The notes: generated by a model not told the origin, from the sequence alone. Numbered from the stretch's first letter, positions 1 to 6,557 are shown. The stretch: 17,258 nucleotides of DNA from Bacteroidales bacterium (GCA_009784635.1 WRBG01000022.1:1-17258), one strand, 5' to 3'. A program made the numbers and translations.

Positions 1-1
1 C

Positions 2-205
2 AGTAATTACCGAAAGAAAGGTATAGCAACATCAATAATGGAATATATTTTCGCATTAAATATGTACGAAAAATACATTTTAGAAGTTTTGGACACAAAT
101 GAAAATGCAATAAAACTGTATAAAAAACTTGGTTTTAAGGAAGTTGGCACAAAAAAAATACATCTCTTTAATAATGTTTACATGTATACAGAATATGTTA
201 AGTAA
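2..205 (+). CDS. GNAT-family N-acetyltransferase, C-terminal fragment (5' end outside window)
   Basis: The frame open from base 2 to the TAA at 203-205 encodes the last 67 residues of a GNAT acetyltransferase, an enzyme that moves an acetyl group from acetyl-CoA to an amine. It begins inside the acetyl-CoA pyrophosphate loop (RKKGIATSIMEYIF, the R/Q-x-x-G-x-G/A signature). It continues through the strand-helix element (ILEVLDTNENAIKLYKKLGF) that is characteristic of the end of the fold, and finishes with a short strand. The substrate cannot be judged from this fragment. Base use is strongly AT-rich (15 of 60 bases are G or C in 61-120), unlike the genes after base 614. It faces the membrane gene at 255-593 tail to tail, and I see no clear terminator between them. 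The family call is firm; the function is open. Confidence 0.85.
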   Translation, partial: SNYRKKGIATSIMEYIFALNMYEKYILEVLDTNENAIKLYKKLGFKEVGTKKIHLFNNVYMYTEYVK

Positions 206-254
206 GCAGGATGGTAGTAATAACTAAAAATGAATAATATTGCATACAAAACTT

Positions 255-593
255 TCATAAACGGACAAAGATGCCAGCAGATAACACGCGGTTTGTCGCA
301 AGCGCCCCCGCTACTATCATTGAAATTTTCAGACAAAAAAGAGTAATGTCAAAATTCTTGTCTAATACGACCGGTAATACAGCAGTTAGCGTAATACCCA
401 TAATTAGTTTATTTGTTAATTGTCTGTTCACTACTAATATTATAGAACCAACAAGCGGAACAACAAGCAAATAGCCTCCCCATTCGGAGATATTGAAAAG
501 CTTACCGGCCAACTCATATCTTAAAAATAGAATCCACAGAAGGAAGGTAATCAACAGGATAGTAAAAACTATCAATCTTTTAAAAATTTTCAT
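255..593 (-). CDS. Small integral membrane protein of unknown function
   Basis: I do not recognise this 112-residue protein. It starts MKIFKRL, with basic residues and then a hydrophobic segment (about 7-25). Further hydrophobic stretches follow at about 38-56, 62-78 and 83-101, so four membrane spans are plausible. There are almost no charged residues inside them and no catalytic motif that I can see. I chose the ATG at 593 rather than one 51 bases upstream, because the extra residues (MHAAGRPCS...) would overlap the end of the glycosyltransferase gene and do not look like a membrane-protein start. The gene begins 20 bases after the glycosyltransferase stop on the same strand, so it could be the last gene of that operon. 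Its AT-rich composition sets it apart from that gene and matches the GNAT fragment, which suggests a different origin. Confidence 0.6.
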   Translation of the reverse strand: MKIFKRLIVFTILLITFLLWILFLRYELAGKLFNISEWGGYLLVVPLVGSIILVVNRQLTNKLIMGITLTAVLPVVLDKNFDITLFCLKISMIVAGALATNRVLSAGIFVRL

Positions 594-613
594 ATTAATT
601 TCATTTTTTGTTA

Positions 614-1912
614 TTAACGAGCATGGTCTTCCAGCAGCGTGCAAAACTTTTTGAAGTTCACCTCAGCCCTCCATTCCGATTCCCAAGCGGCGCGGGCTGC
701 CTGCCGCTTGGCATGGCGTTCCAACAACGGCAGCTTCATAAAGTTCAGCAATGCTTCCGCCACGTGGTCGGCCTTGGGGTGGGCAGGCAACAAGTGTCCG
801 TTTGCTTCCGACACCAATTCGGGCACCCCGCCCACTGCCGTAGCCATCACCGAGATTCCAAAGGAGAGGGCTTCCATAATGGATACCGGCACACCCTCGC
901 TCCTGCCGGTAAGCATGTAAAGGTCTACCGGCGTTTTTTTATAAAACTCCATGACGGCATGGTGGGGCAAAGGCCCGCATAAACGAACCGTAAGGGATTC
1001 CGCAAGATTGGCATCCCGTATGGCTTTTTCTAACGAACAGCGGAGCGGCCCTCCTCCTATAAGCGTCCAGCAAACCGGCCGGGGCAGGCTCTGCTCCCGA
1101 TGCAACAGCAGCAGGGCTTCCCAAATCAAGTGGAGGCGTTTAAGGGGAATCAGATTGGCGCAGCTTAGTATATGGAATGGCGCGTCGGGTATGGAATCCG
1201 GACCTAATCCATAATCGGAGGTGCCTAAGCGGGCCACAGAAACAGGCGGACTTAAAGCTCCGTAGCGTTGTCTGAGGTAGTCGGCTCCGTGCCGAGAGAC
1301 GGGACAAGCCAACTCGATGGCAGGAAAAAGACGGTTGCGAAAAGGCAAAAAGCCTTTGGCCTCTTCATACAGGTCTGACCCGTGGAACCTCACTACCGTC
1401 CTGCCCCTCTTGCCCTCCTTGGAGAGAAAGGGGAGAATCAAGGCGGCTTTGTCGGCCCAATAAAAATAGAGCAGGGCATCTTCCTGCCTCCTAAAGAATC
1501 GCCGGTTCTTGGCCCAAATGGCCCGCATCAGCAAAAAAGAGGTGCCGAATCGCCAAATTTTGATGCGGGACTGCCAAATTTGTTGGGTAAAAAAATCACG
1601 AAGGGCAAAAAAGAAGGGGGCAAAGTTGAACAGTCCGTACAAAAGTAATCTGCTTTTATCTTTGGGATTAAAAGAAAGCAGGGGAGAAGCTATGCCGACG
1701 GGCGCCTTGGGGGTAGAAGGAACGGTGCGCATAATGCCCTCGCCATAAAGCGGCGCCAACAGAATAGGTCGTTCTAAAGCCAACAAATAGGGAAGCTCCG
1801 ATTCAAAAAAAGTCTCTCCGGTTCCGTATGGATAGGTATTGGTGAATATGATAATGGACGGAGTCTTAGGCTCCGTCCATGTATCATTGTTTGGTTGATA
1901 TTGGTTTACCAC
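614..1912 (-). CDS. Glycosyltransferase, GT4-like (GT-B fold)
   Basis: This 432-residue protein is a retaining GT-B glycosyltransferase, which would transfer a sugar from a nucleotide-sugar donor to a cell-surface glycan or lipid acceptor in the cytosol. The N-terminal half has the usual opening strand and glycine loop (IIIFTNTYPYGTGE, about 20-33) and the RFHGSDLY segment near 175-182. The C-terminal donor-binding half has a strand into ANLIPLKR (252-259), IGGGPL (285-290), and the E-x7-E signature from E339 to E347 (SEGVPVSIMEALSFG), followed by VGGVPELV. No transmembrane segment is obvious. The start is GTG at 1912; it overlaps the lipoprotein stop, and no ATG lies upstream of the first strand. 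The gene is therefore translationally linked to the lipoprotein gene. A perfect hairpin sits within codons 11-20. Donor and acceptor cannot be read from the sequence. Confidence 0.85.
   Translation of the reverse strand: MVNQYQPNNDTWTEPKTPSIIIFTNTYPYGTGETFFESELPYLLALERPILLAPLYGEGIMRTVPSTPKAPVGIASPLLSFNPKDKSRLLLYGLFNFAPFFFALRDFFTQQIWQSRIKIWRFGTSFLLMRAIWAKNRRFFRRQEDALLYFYWADKAALILPFLSKEGKRGRTVVRFHGSDLYEEAKGFLPFRNRLFPAIELACPVSRHGADYLRQRYGALSPPVSVARLGTSDYGLGPDSIPDAPFHILSCANLIPLKRLHLIWEALLLLHREQSLPRPVCWTLIGGGPLRCSLEKAIRDANLAESLTVRLCGPLPHHAVMEFYKKTPVDLYMLTGRSEGVPVSIMEALSFGISVMATAVGGVPELVSEANGHLLPAHPKADHVAEALLNFMKLPLLERHAKRQAARAAWESEWRAEVNFKKFCTLLEDHAR
1854..1880. repeat. Perfect 10-bp inverted repeat (hairpin) at start of glycosyltransferase gene
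   Basis: Left arm ATGGACGGAG (1854-1863), seven-base loop TCTTAGG, right arm CTCCGTCCAT (1871-1880). The arms are exactly complementary and six of the ten pairs are G-C. On the minus-strand transcript the hairpin lies about 30 bases after the GTG start of the glycosyltransferase. No run of T follows on either strand, so it is not a standard terminator. It may affect translation or stability of the 3' part of the lipoprotein-glycosyltransferase mRNA. Confidence 0.7.
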
Positions 1913-3555
1913 ATCTTGGCAAATTCGATATCGGTTTCTGCGCGAGCCTTAAAGGTCGCATTGGCGTTAACGGCCTCCATTTCCTTGGCCCAAGCGCTCT
2001 TGTCGCCCTTGCGTGCGGCAATGATGGCGCGAATGTAAGAAGCTCTGGGGCATTGGCACTTCATGGTTGCGGCGGCTTTGTCAAGCTGATTGGTCAGCAG
2101 ATAAGCCAAGGCCTCGTTGTGATGGCCTTCGCCCACCAATTTGGCGGCGGCATCGGCATATTTACCGTTCCTAATGTCAATCGTTCCCATGCTGTATTTG
2201 GACTCGGTCAGTCCGGCTTGGGTAAACAGATTGTAGGCATCGTCAAACCTGCTTTCGCGCATGGCCACAACTCCAAGGTTGTTCTTCACATGAGCGTCTT
2301 GATTGTGCGCTCTGGCCAAAGCAGCTTTGGCAGAGGCTAAGTCGTTACTATTCAAGTAGCATACGGCTAAATTGTTGTATCCGCGAGAGCTGTTGAATTT
2401 TTCGGCGGCATGTTTGTATATTCTGATTTTGTCGTCATTCGCATTGAGCAGGGTGCCTACCCTAAGCAGGGCTTCTTCGTCCAAAAGGTCAAGTTGGGTG
2501 TTTACCATGTTCAGTAATTCGTCTGAAGAATAATTGGTAAAATCAACGTTGGCAATCCAGCGGGCGCGGCGGAGTTCGGGCAATATTTTATCCTGCAAAG
2601 TGGTAAACACTCTGGACATATTGCGGATTTCACGCTCGCGAACATTGGGGTCGCTGTACATTTCGAGTACACGTAAAATCAAGTTCTTATCCTCGATATT
2701 GGATTCAGAAACCAATGCTTTAAAGCCTTCCCAGTCCTCACCCATGGAAACGGTCCTGAGGTCAACGCCGGTGGCAATCCTTCTGGTAGCGTTCATATAG
2801 GCGGTTTGCGCCGACCTTTCGCGGTTTGCAGATAGCCTGTTGTTGAATGCAGTAGGTCCTTCGGGAGACGCATAGGCAATGATTTCGGTGTTTTTAACAT
2901 CGCGCCGCTCGTCCTTTAATGCGTCTGCAAGGAATTGTTCAAATTCCCTAACTTCTGCTTTGGTTAATTCCCTTGGTCTAACAGTCGAGCTGTTAACTAA
3001 ATACATAATTTGGGCTTCTTTTTGTTCCCGAATAATTTCTTGATAAGCATCGGGGGCAAAAGCGGGAGAACCATTCAAGCTCACTAACTTATAGGTAATG
3101 TTAGCTCCATCTGCTATTTTGTAGGGATAGGGGAAAGGATAGAGGTTCCCTTTGTCGGCAACGGTCAAACGCAGCTCCAAATGAGACGCCTCCATGCCCG
3201 GTTTGTAAGCAAACTGGATGGTTTGGGAAGCGCTGGCGCCTGATCTGGGAATCACCCTGTAATTGTCCAAAATCTTTTCTCCCTGAAGTTTCATAACGGG
3301 GCCGACTGACTCGCCTCCCTTATAAACCAAAACGGGAAGAACGTCTAAAATAGCCCTAGGGTGGAAATAACCCTCGGCAAACGACACCGTATAGGTAGCA
3401 GTAATAACGTCGGCAACCACTTCAAGTACCTGCGGGGCGCAGGTGGCGGTAACCATTTCCGGATGTTTGGCCATTTTGGCCGGGCTGCTGCAGGCAACAA
3501 ACGCAAATCCCGCAAGCGCCAGTGCAAGAGTAGGTAATAGATTCTTTTTCATCAT
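1906..3555 (-). CDS. OmpA-like / TPR lipoprotein, envelope-associated
   Basis: This 549-residue protein probably sits in the outer membrane facing the periplasm. It opens with a lipoprotein signal peptide (MMKKNLLPTLALALAGFAFVAC, Cys22 as lipidation site; the second Met at 3552 is an equally good start). Residues about 35-180 form a beta-rich domain that I cannot name. Residues about 184-260 resemble an OmpA C-terminal peptidoglycan-binding domain: MYLVNSS strand, EFEQFLADAL helix, IIAYASPEG, and NNRLSANRERSAQTAYM, which matches the NxxLSxxRAxxV pattern. Residues about 393-500 are TPR-like repeats (YNNLAVCYLNSNDLASAKAAL; KNNLGVVAMRESRFDDAYNLF). The longer open frame upstream of 3555 runs across the promoter and was rejected. 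The gene is first in an operon with the glycosyltransferase, read from a -7 box at 3599-3606. The role is inferred: tethering envelope to peptidoglycan, or scaffolding. Confidence 0.75.
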   Translation of the reverse strand: MMKKNLLPTLALALAGFAFVACSSPAKMAKHPEMVTATCAPQVLEVVADVITATYTVSFAEGYFHPRAILDVLPVLVYKGGESVGPVMKLQGEKILDNYRVIPRSGASASQTIQFAYKPGMEASHLELRLTVADKGNLYPFPYPYKIADGANITYKLVSLNGSPAFAPDAYQEIIREQKEAQIMYLVNSSTVRPRELTKAEVREFEQFLADALKDERRDVKNTEIIAYASPEGPTAFNNRLSANRERSAQTAYMNATRRIATGVDLRTVSMGEDWEGFKALVSESNIEDKNLILRVLEMYSDPNVREREIRNMSRVFTTLQDKILPELRRARWIANVDFTNYSSDELLNMVNTQLDLLDEEALLRVGTLLNANDDKIRIYKHAAEKFNSSRGYNNLAVCYLNSNDLASAKAALARAHNQDAHVKNNLGVVAMRESRFDDAYNLFTQAGLTESKYSMGTIDIRNGKYADAAAKLVGEGHHNEALAYLLTNQLDKAAATMKCQCPRASYIRAIIAARKGDKSAWAKEMEAVNANATFKARAETDIEFAKMW

Positions 3556-3598
3556 TTTATTACAAATATTTAGTGTTTTTAGTTTTTCTCGATTCGTA

Positions 3599-3606
3599 CA
3601 AAGATA
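3599..3606 (-). promoter_or_regulatory. Bacteroidota-type -7 box for the lipoprotein-glycosyltransferase operon
   Basis: Read on the minus strand this is TATCTTTG, an exact match to the Bacteroidota -7 consensus TAnnTTTG. It lies 43 bases upstream of the lipoprotein start, leaving a leader of about 35-40 bases. No good TTTG -33 box is seen 19-21 bases further upstream; that position coincides with the -7 box of the divergent promoter. Confidence 0.6.
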
Positions 3607-3626
3607 ATACTTTTTTAGAATTAGTG

Positions 3627-3634
3627 TATATTTG
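3627..3634 (+). promoter_or_regulatory. Bacteroidota-type -7 box for the sigma-54 activator/lptE/secG operon
   Basis: TATATTTG is an exact match to TAnnTTTG. The next in-frame start is GTG at 3641, only six bases after the box, so the transcript would have no leader or a very short one. No clear TTTG -33 box is visible at the expected spacing, where the divergent -7 box lies. Confidence 0.55.
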
Positions 3635-3640
3635 CAGACT

Positions 3641-4840
3641 GTGGATGTAAAAGAAATTAAGCAAAGATTCGATATTATTGGCAATAATGCCGACCTCAAC
3701 CGAGCCCTCGACATCGCCATTCAGGTAGCGCCTACCGACCTTTCGGTGTTGATTACCGGAGAGAGCGGTGTGGGCAAAGAGGTCATACCCAGAGCCATTC
3801 ATCAATGCAGCGCCCGTAAGCACGGCCATTACATTGCCGTAAACTGCGGGGCTATTCCCGAGGGCACGATTGACTCCGAATTGTTTGGGCACGAGAAAGG
3901 TTCTTTTACCGGCGCCCACGAAACGCGCAAAGGTTATTTTGAAGTGGCGGACGGGGGAACGCTTTTTTTGGATGAAGTAGCCGAACTTCCTCTTTTTACT
4001 CAAGTTCGTCTGTTGCGGGTTTTGGAGACCGGCGAATTTTTTAAGGTCGGTTCGTCTAAGGTTCAAAAAACCAATGTGCGGGTGATTGCCGCCACCAACG
4101 CCGACATTCCGCTCGCTATCCACAAGGGGCAGTTTAGGGAGGATTTGTACTACCGGCTCAATACCGTACCCATTACCATGCCGCCCTTGCGTCAGCGGAA
4201 AGAGGACGTGTGTTTATTGTTTAGAAAATTTTCGGCCGATTTTGCGGAAAGCTACAAGATGCCCCCAATTAAGTTGACTTCCCAAGCTCAAGAAATGCTG
4301 ACTCAGTATGCTTGGCCCGGCAATATCCGCCAGTTGAAAAATGTGGTGGAACAAATATCGGTCATCGAATCCCAAAGACTGATTGGCCCCCGACAGTTGG
4401 CTCCCTATCTGCCCGCCAACAATCCGCTCTACCTTCCGGTTCCCTATAACGAGCGAAGTTCCGGCGATTATTTGGCCGAGCGGGATATATTATATAAGGT
4501 GTTGCTTCAGTTGCGCAACGAAGTGGACCAGCTTAAAGAGCAAATTCGGCAGATGGGACACCCCGACATCCTGCCTGTTCAGGAGCCTATCTATACCCCT
4601 AAAAATCAAGTGGCTATTGGCAAGGAGTGGGAAGATAGTATTACCGAAACAGAAGTAATCGAAGACGCCGAGCGAACGCCTTTAGAAGAAAGTAAGTCAT
4701 TAGAACACTTAGAAATAGAAGCCATAAGAACGGCGCTTAAAAAGAATAACGGACGGCGAAAAGCGGCGGCTTTGGAGTTGGGTATTTCGGAGCGGACGTT
4801 GTATCGCAAAATTAAGGAGCATCAGATTAATGAAAAGTAG
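3641..4840 (+). CDS. Sigma-54-dependent activator without sensory domain (AAA+ plus Fis-type HTH)
   Basis: This 399-residue cytosolic protein should use ATP to open promoters bound by sigma-54 RNA polymerase. The AAA+ domain comes almost at once: Walker A GESGVGKE (40-47), the sigma-54 contact loop as GSFTGA (87-92, instead of GAFTGA), Walker B GGTLFLDE (105-112), the REDLYYRLN segment (166-174) and WPGNIRQLKN (225-234). A linker of about 100 residues contains a probable short coiled coil (278-305). The C-terminus is a Fis-type helix-turn-helix (about 360-395, RRKAAALELGISERTLYRKI). There is no receiver, GAF or PAS domain. I chose the GTG at 3641 because the frame then begins MDVKEIKQRF; a TTG at 3632 lies inside the promoter box. 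The gene overlaps lptE by 11 bases. Target promoters are not evident in the window. Confidence 0.92.
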   Translation: MDVKEIKQRFDIIGNNADLNRALDIAIQVAPTDLSVLITGESGVGKEVIPRAIHQCSARKHGHYIAVNCGAIPEGTIDSELFGHEKGSFTGAHETRKGYFEVADGGTLFLDEVAELPLFTQVRLLRVLETGEFFKVGSSKVQKTNVRVIAATNADIPLAIHKGQFREDLYYRLNTVPITMPPLRQRKEDVCLLFRKFSADFAESYKMPPIKLTSQAQEMLTQYAWPGNIRQLKNVVEQISVIESQRLIGPRQLAPYLPANNPLYLPVPYNERSSGDYLAERDILYKVLLQLRNEVDQLKEQIRQMGHPDILPVQEPIYTPKNQVAIGKEWEDSITETEVIEDAERTPLEESKSLEHLEIEAIRTALKKNNGRRKAAALELGISERTLYRKIKEHQINEK

Positions 4841-5360
4841 AAAATTAAAATTTGTTTTTTTGACAGGCTTGGTCCTGTCTGCCGCCTTGTTGAGCGGATG
4901 TTGGTGGTATTCTTTTTCGGGCATATCACTCCCGGCCTCTGTGCAAACCATTTACGTTGGCTATATTGACAATAGGGCGCCTTTGGTCAATCCGGCGTTG
5001 AGTAATATAGTAACCGAACAGCTTAAAGATAAATTTCTTAAACTGACTAGACTCAGCTTAGTAGACGAGGATGACGACTGGGATTTAAGGATGGAAGGGG
5101 AGATTACCGATTACGAAACCCGGTCTATTGCCGTTACCGCCGAGGAAGTGGCGACCATGCAGCGCTTAACCATTACCCTCAGAATCACTTTTGAAAACAA
5201 GGAGGACCCCAGTCAAAGTTTTGACAACAGGCAGTTTTCCAAATTTTCGGATTATCCTGCCACCAGAACATTAGGCGACGTGGAATCTACTTTGGTGCCG
5301 GAAATTGTAGAGCAATTGATAGAAGAAATCTTTAACGCGGCGGTGGCCGGCAATTGGTAA
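4830..5360 (+). CDS. lptE: LPS-assembly lipoprotein LptE (Bacteroidota type)
   Basis: LptE plugs the outer-membrane translocon LptD, which inserts lipopolysaccharide into the outer leaflet. This 176-residue protein has a lipoprotein signal peptide with lipobox LLSGC (Cys24). Next comes the Bacteroidota LptE opening (YSFSGISLPASVQTIYVGYI) and then an alternating strand-helix pattern: NPALSNIVTEQLKDKFL helix, LRMEGEITDYE strand, and RLTITLRITFEN strand. A final helix (LVPEIVEQLIEEIF) follows. Its ATG lies inside the end of the activator gene, and the next gene starts one base after its stop, so translation is probably coupled. Length and layout fit the family; sequence identity within LptE is generally low, so the call rests on lipobox, layout and gene order. 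Confidence 0.82.
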   Translation: MKSRKLKFVFLTGLVLSAALLSGCWWYSFSGISLPASVQTIYVGYIDNRAPLVNPALSNIVTEQLKDKFLKLTRLSLVDEDDDWDLRMEGEITDYETRSIAVTAEEVATMQRLTITLRITFENKEDPSQSFDNRQFSKFSDYPATRTLGDVESTLVPEIVEQLIEEIFNAAVAGNW

Positions 5361-5361
5361 T

Positions 5362-6159
5362 ATGAATAACGAGCAACTTTTGGTCGCGGTTTTTGGTACG
5401 GATAAGCCCCCCATATCCGACATAGAGGTATTTACGGAGCAATACCCTTGGTGCGCAGTGGGGCATAAACTGTTGTTTGCCGCCTTGTGCGCTCGGGGGA
5501 ATGAAGCCTATGTATCGCATCTTCCCAAAACGGCTGTGTATGTCTTTGACCGCTCCGAGCTGCTCACCATGGCCAAGACATCCCCTTTGGAGCCTGCTTC
5601 TGAACCGATTCTTGAACCGGCTCTCGAACTTGTTTCCGCTCCGGTTCCTGTCTCCGCCATTGAACCCGAACTCGCCCCTGTTCCGGAACCCGTTCTGGTT
5701 CCCGACCCTACTCCGGCTCCTGAACCCATTCTTGAACCGGCTCCCGAACTTGTTCCGACTCCAGTTCCTGTCTCCGCCCCTGCTCCTATTCCGGAGCCTG
5801 CTGATACCTTTATAGAGCTTGTCCCCGATTCCCCGCCCCCTTCCGTAGTGATGAAAAGCGGAGATTATTTTAGTAATGAGGACTTTAAAGCGATTTCCTT
5901 AGAAGACCAAAACCCCATAGACCGATTTATTCGACTCAAGCCCCGGATGCCCAAAGTCCAGCTACAGGAAGAACGGGTCTCCTTATTAGATGTGTCCGAC
6001 GACGATTTTATGACCGAAACATTAGCCCAAATCTATGTAGAACAATCGCTGCACCAGTTAGCCAGAGATGCCTACAAAAAACTAATTTTGCTATATCCAA
6101 AAAAAAGTGATTACTTTGCAGCCCTTATTCAAGAAATAAAGTTAAAAACCAATCGTTGA
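5362..6159 (+). CDS. Uncharacterised protein with Pro/Glu-rich linker and TPR-like ends
   Basis: This 265-residue protein has three parts. Residues 1-70 form a helical region (NNEQLLVAVFGTDKPPISDIEVFTEQYPW...) of a type I associate with Bacteroidota operons containing lptE and secG. Residues about 74-160 are a low-complexity linker rich in EP, AP and VP pairs, with a 19-residue unit (EPILEPALELVSAPVPVSA) repeated 40 residues later. Residues about 205-262 form a helical hairpin resembling one TPR unit (ETLAQIYVEQSLHQLARDAYKKLILLYPKKSDYFAALI). No signal peptide or membrane segment is seen, so it is probably cytosolic. It starts one base after lptE and ends four bases before secG. I would not assign a function; the linker suggests a spacer between two binding surfaces. 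Confidence 0.75.
   Translation: MNNEQLLVAVFGTDKPPISDIEVFTEQYPWCAVGHKLLFAALCARGNEAYVSHLPKTAVYVFDRSELLTMAKTSPLEPASEPILEPALELVSAPVPVSAIEPELAPVPEPVLVPDPTPAPEPILEPAPELVPTPVPVSAPAPIPEPADTFIELVPDSPPPSVVMKSGDYFSNEDFKAISLEDQNPIDRFIRLKPRMPKVQLQEERVSLLDVSDDDFMTETLAQIYVEQSLHQLARDAYKKLILLYPKKSDYFAALIQEIKLKTNR
5602..5778 (+). repeat. Imperfect coding tandem repeat in Pro/Glu-rich linker
   Basis: A 57-base unit at 5602-5658 recurs at 5722-5778, 120 bases later; counted by eye, the copies match at 51 of 57 positions. The encoded units differ at only three of 19 residues (EPILEPALELVSAPVPVSA against EPILEPAPELVPTPVPVSA). The DNA between them is a looser version of the same EP/AP pattern. This indicates growth of the linker by duplication. 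Confidence 0.75.
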
Positions 6160-6163
6160 TATT

Positions 6164-6499
6164 ATGTATACGACCCTTGCTATACTCATTGTGATTGCCA
6201 GCCTCTTACTCACCCTTGTGGTCTTGGTGCAAAACTCAAAGGGCGGCGGATTGGCCGCTAATTTTGCCGCCGGCAACCAAACGCTTGGCGTGCGTCAAAC
6301 TGCTGACTTTCTGGAAAAAGCCACTTGGACGCTTGCCTTGACCATCTTGGTCTGCTGTATTGCGGCCACCGCGTTTATCGCCACCGGCAACAGCGCCAGA
6401 CAATCCGAACTCCAAAACCGTTTAGAAAACGTACAGACCGGCACCACGCCTCAGTTCCCCGTCCCTCAACCGGACAACCAAAGACCTCCTGTGGAATAG
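6164..6499 (+). CDS. secG: Protein-export membrane subunit SecG
   Basis: SecG is the accessory subunit of the SecYEG channel and assists SecA-driven protein export across the inner membrane. The 111-residue sequence shows the family's two membrane segments (about 3-22 and 53-74). Between them is the diagnostic cytoplasmic loop VLVQNSKGGGLAANFAAGNQ, then LGVRQTADFLEKATW. After the second segment comes a polar, Pro/Gln-rich tail of about 35 residues, as in other Bacteroidota SecG proteins. It is the last gene of the operon, four bases after the preceding stop, and a clear terminator follows about 30 bases downstream. Size and motifs fit well. Confidence 0.93.
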   Translation: MYTTLAILIVIASLLLTLVVLVQNSKGGGLAANFAAGNQTLGVRQTADFLEKATWTLALTILVCCIAATAFIATGNSARQSELQNRLENVQTGTTPQFPVPQPDNQRPPVE

Positions 6500-6526
6500 G
6501 TCGGGACCATTGATGCGGCAGAAAAT

Positions 6527-6557
6527 AAAGAGCGGACAAAAAATGTTCGCTTTTTTT
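6527..6557 (+). terminator. Rho-independent terminator after secG
   Basis: Stem AGCGGACA (6531-6538) pairs with TGTTCGCT (6544-6551), with one G-U pair, around a five-A loop. Seven T follow the C at 6550 (the first is in the stem), and A residues precede the stem. It ends the sigma-54 activator/lptE/secG transcript and separates it from the PspC operon. Confidence 0.8.

Noticed and set aside
1854..1880. Reading the hairpin as a transcription terminator
   Set aside because: No T-run follows on either strand and the hairpin lies inside a coding region, so it is listed as a hairpin of unknown function.
2050..2072. Sigma-54 -24/-12-like promoter (TTGGCAC followed by TTGC)
   Set aside because: The distance between GG and GC is 12 bases rather than the strict 10, and it lies within the lipoprotein gene.
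1879..2340. 153-residue plus-strand open frame antisense to the lipoprotein
   Set aside because: The opposite strand has a continuous TPR-bearing protein; this frame shows Gly-rich composition typical of a shadow.
3606..3720. Longer N-terminus for the lipoprotein starting at 3720
   Set aside because: It would read through both promoter boxes and place a 55-residue non-signal stretch before a clear lipoprotein signal peptide.
3560..4123. 187-residue minus-strand open frame across the divergent promoter and into the sigma-54 activator
   Set aside because: It overlaps the AAA+ domain coding region in antisense and would run through both promoter boxes; no family motif was seen.
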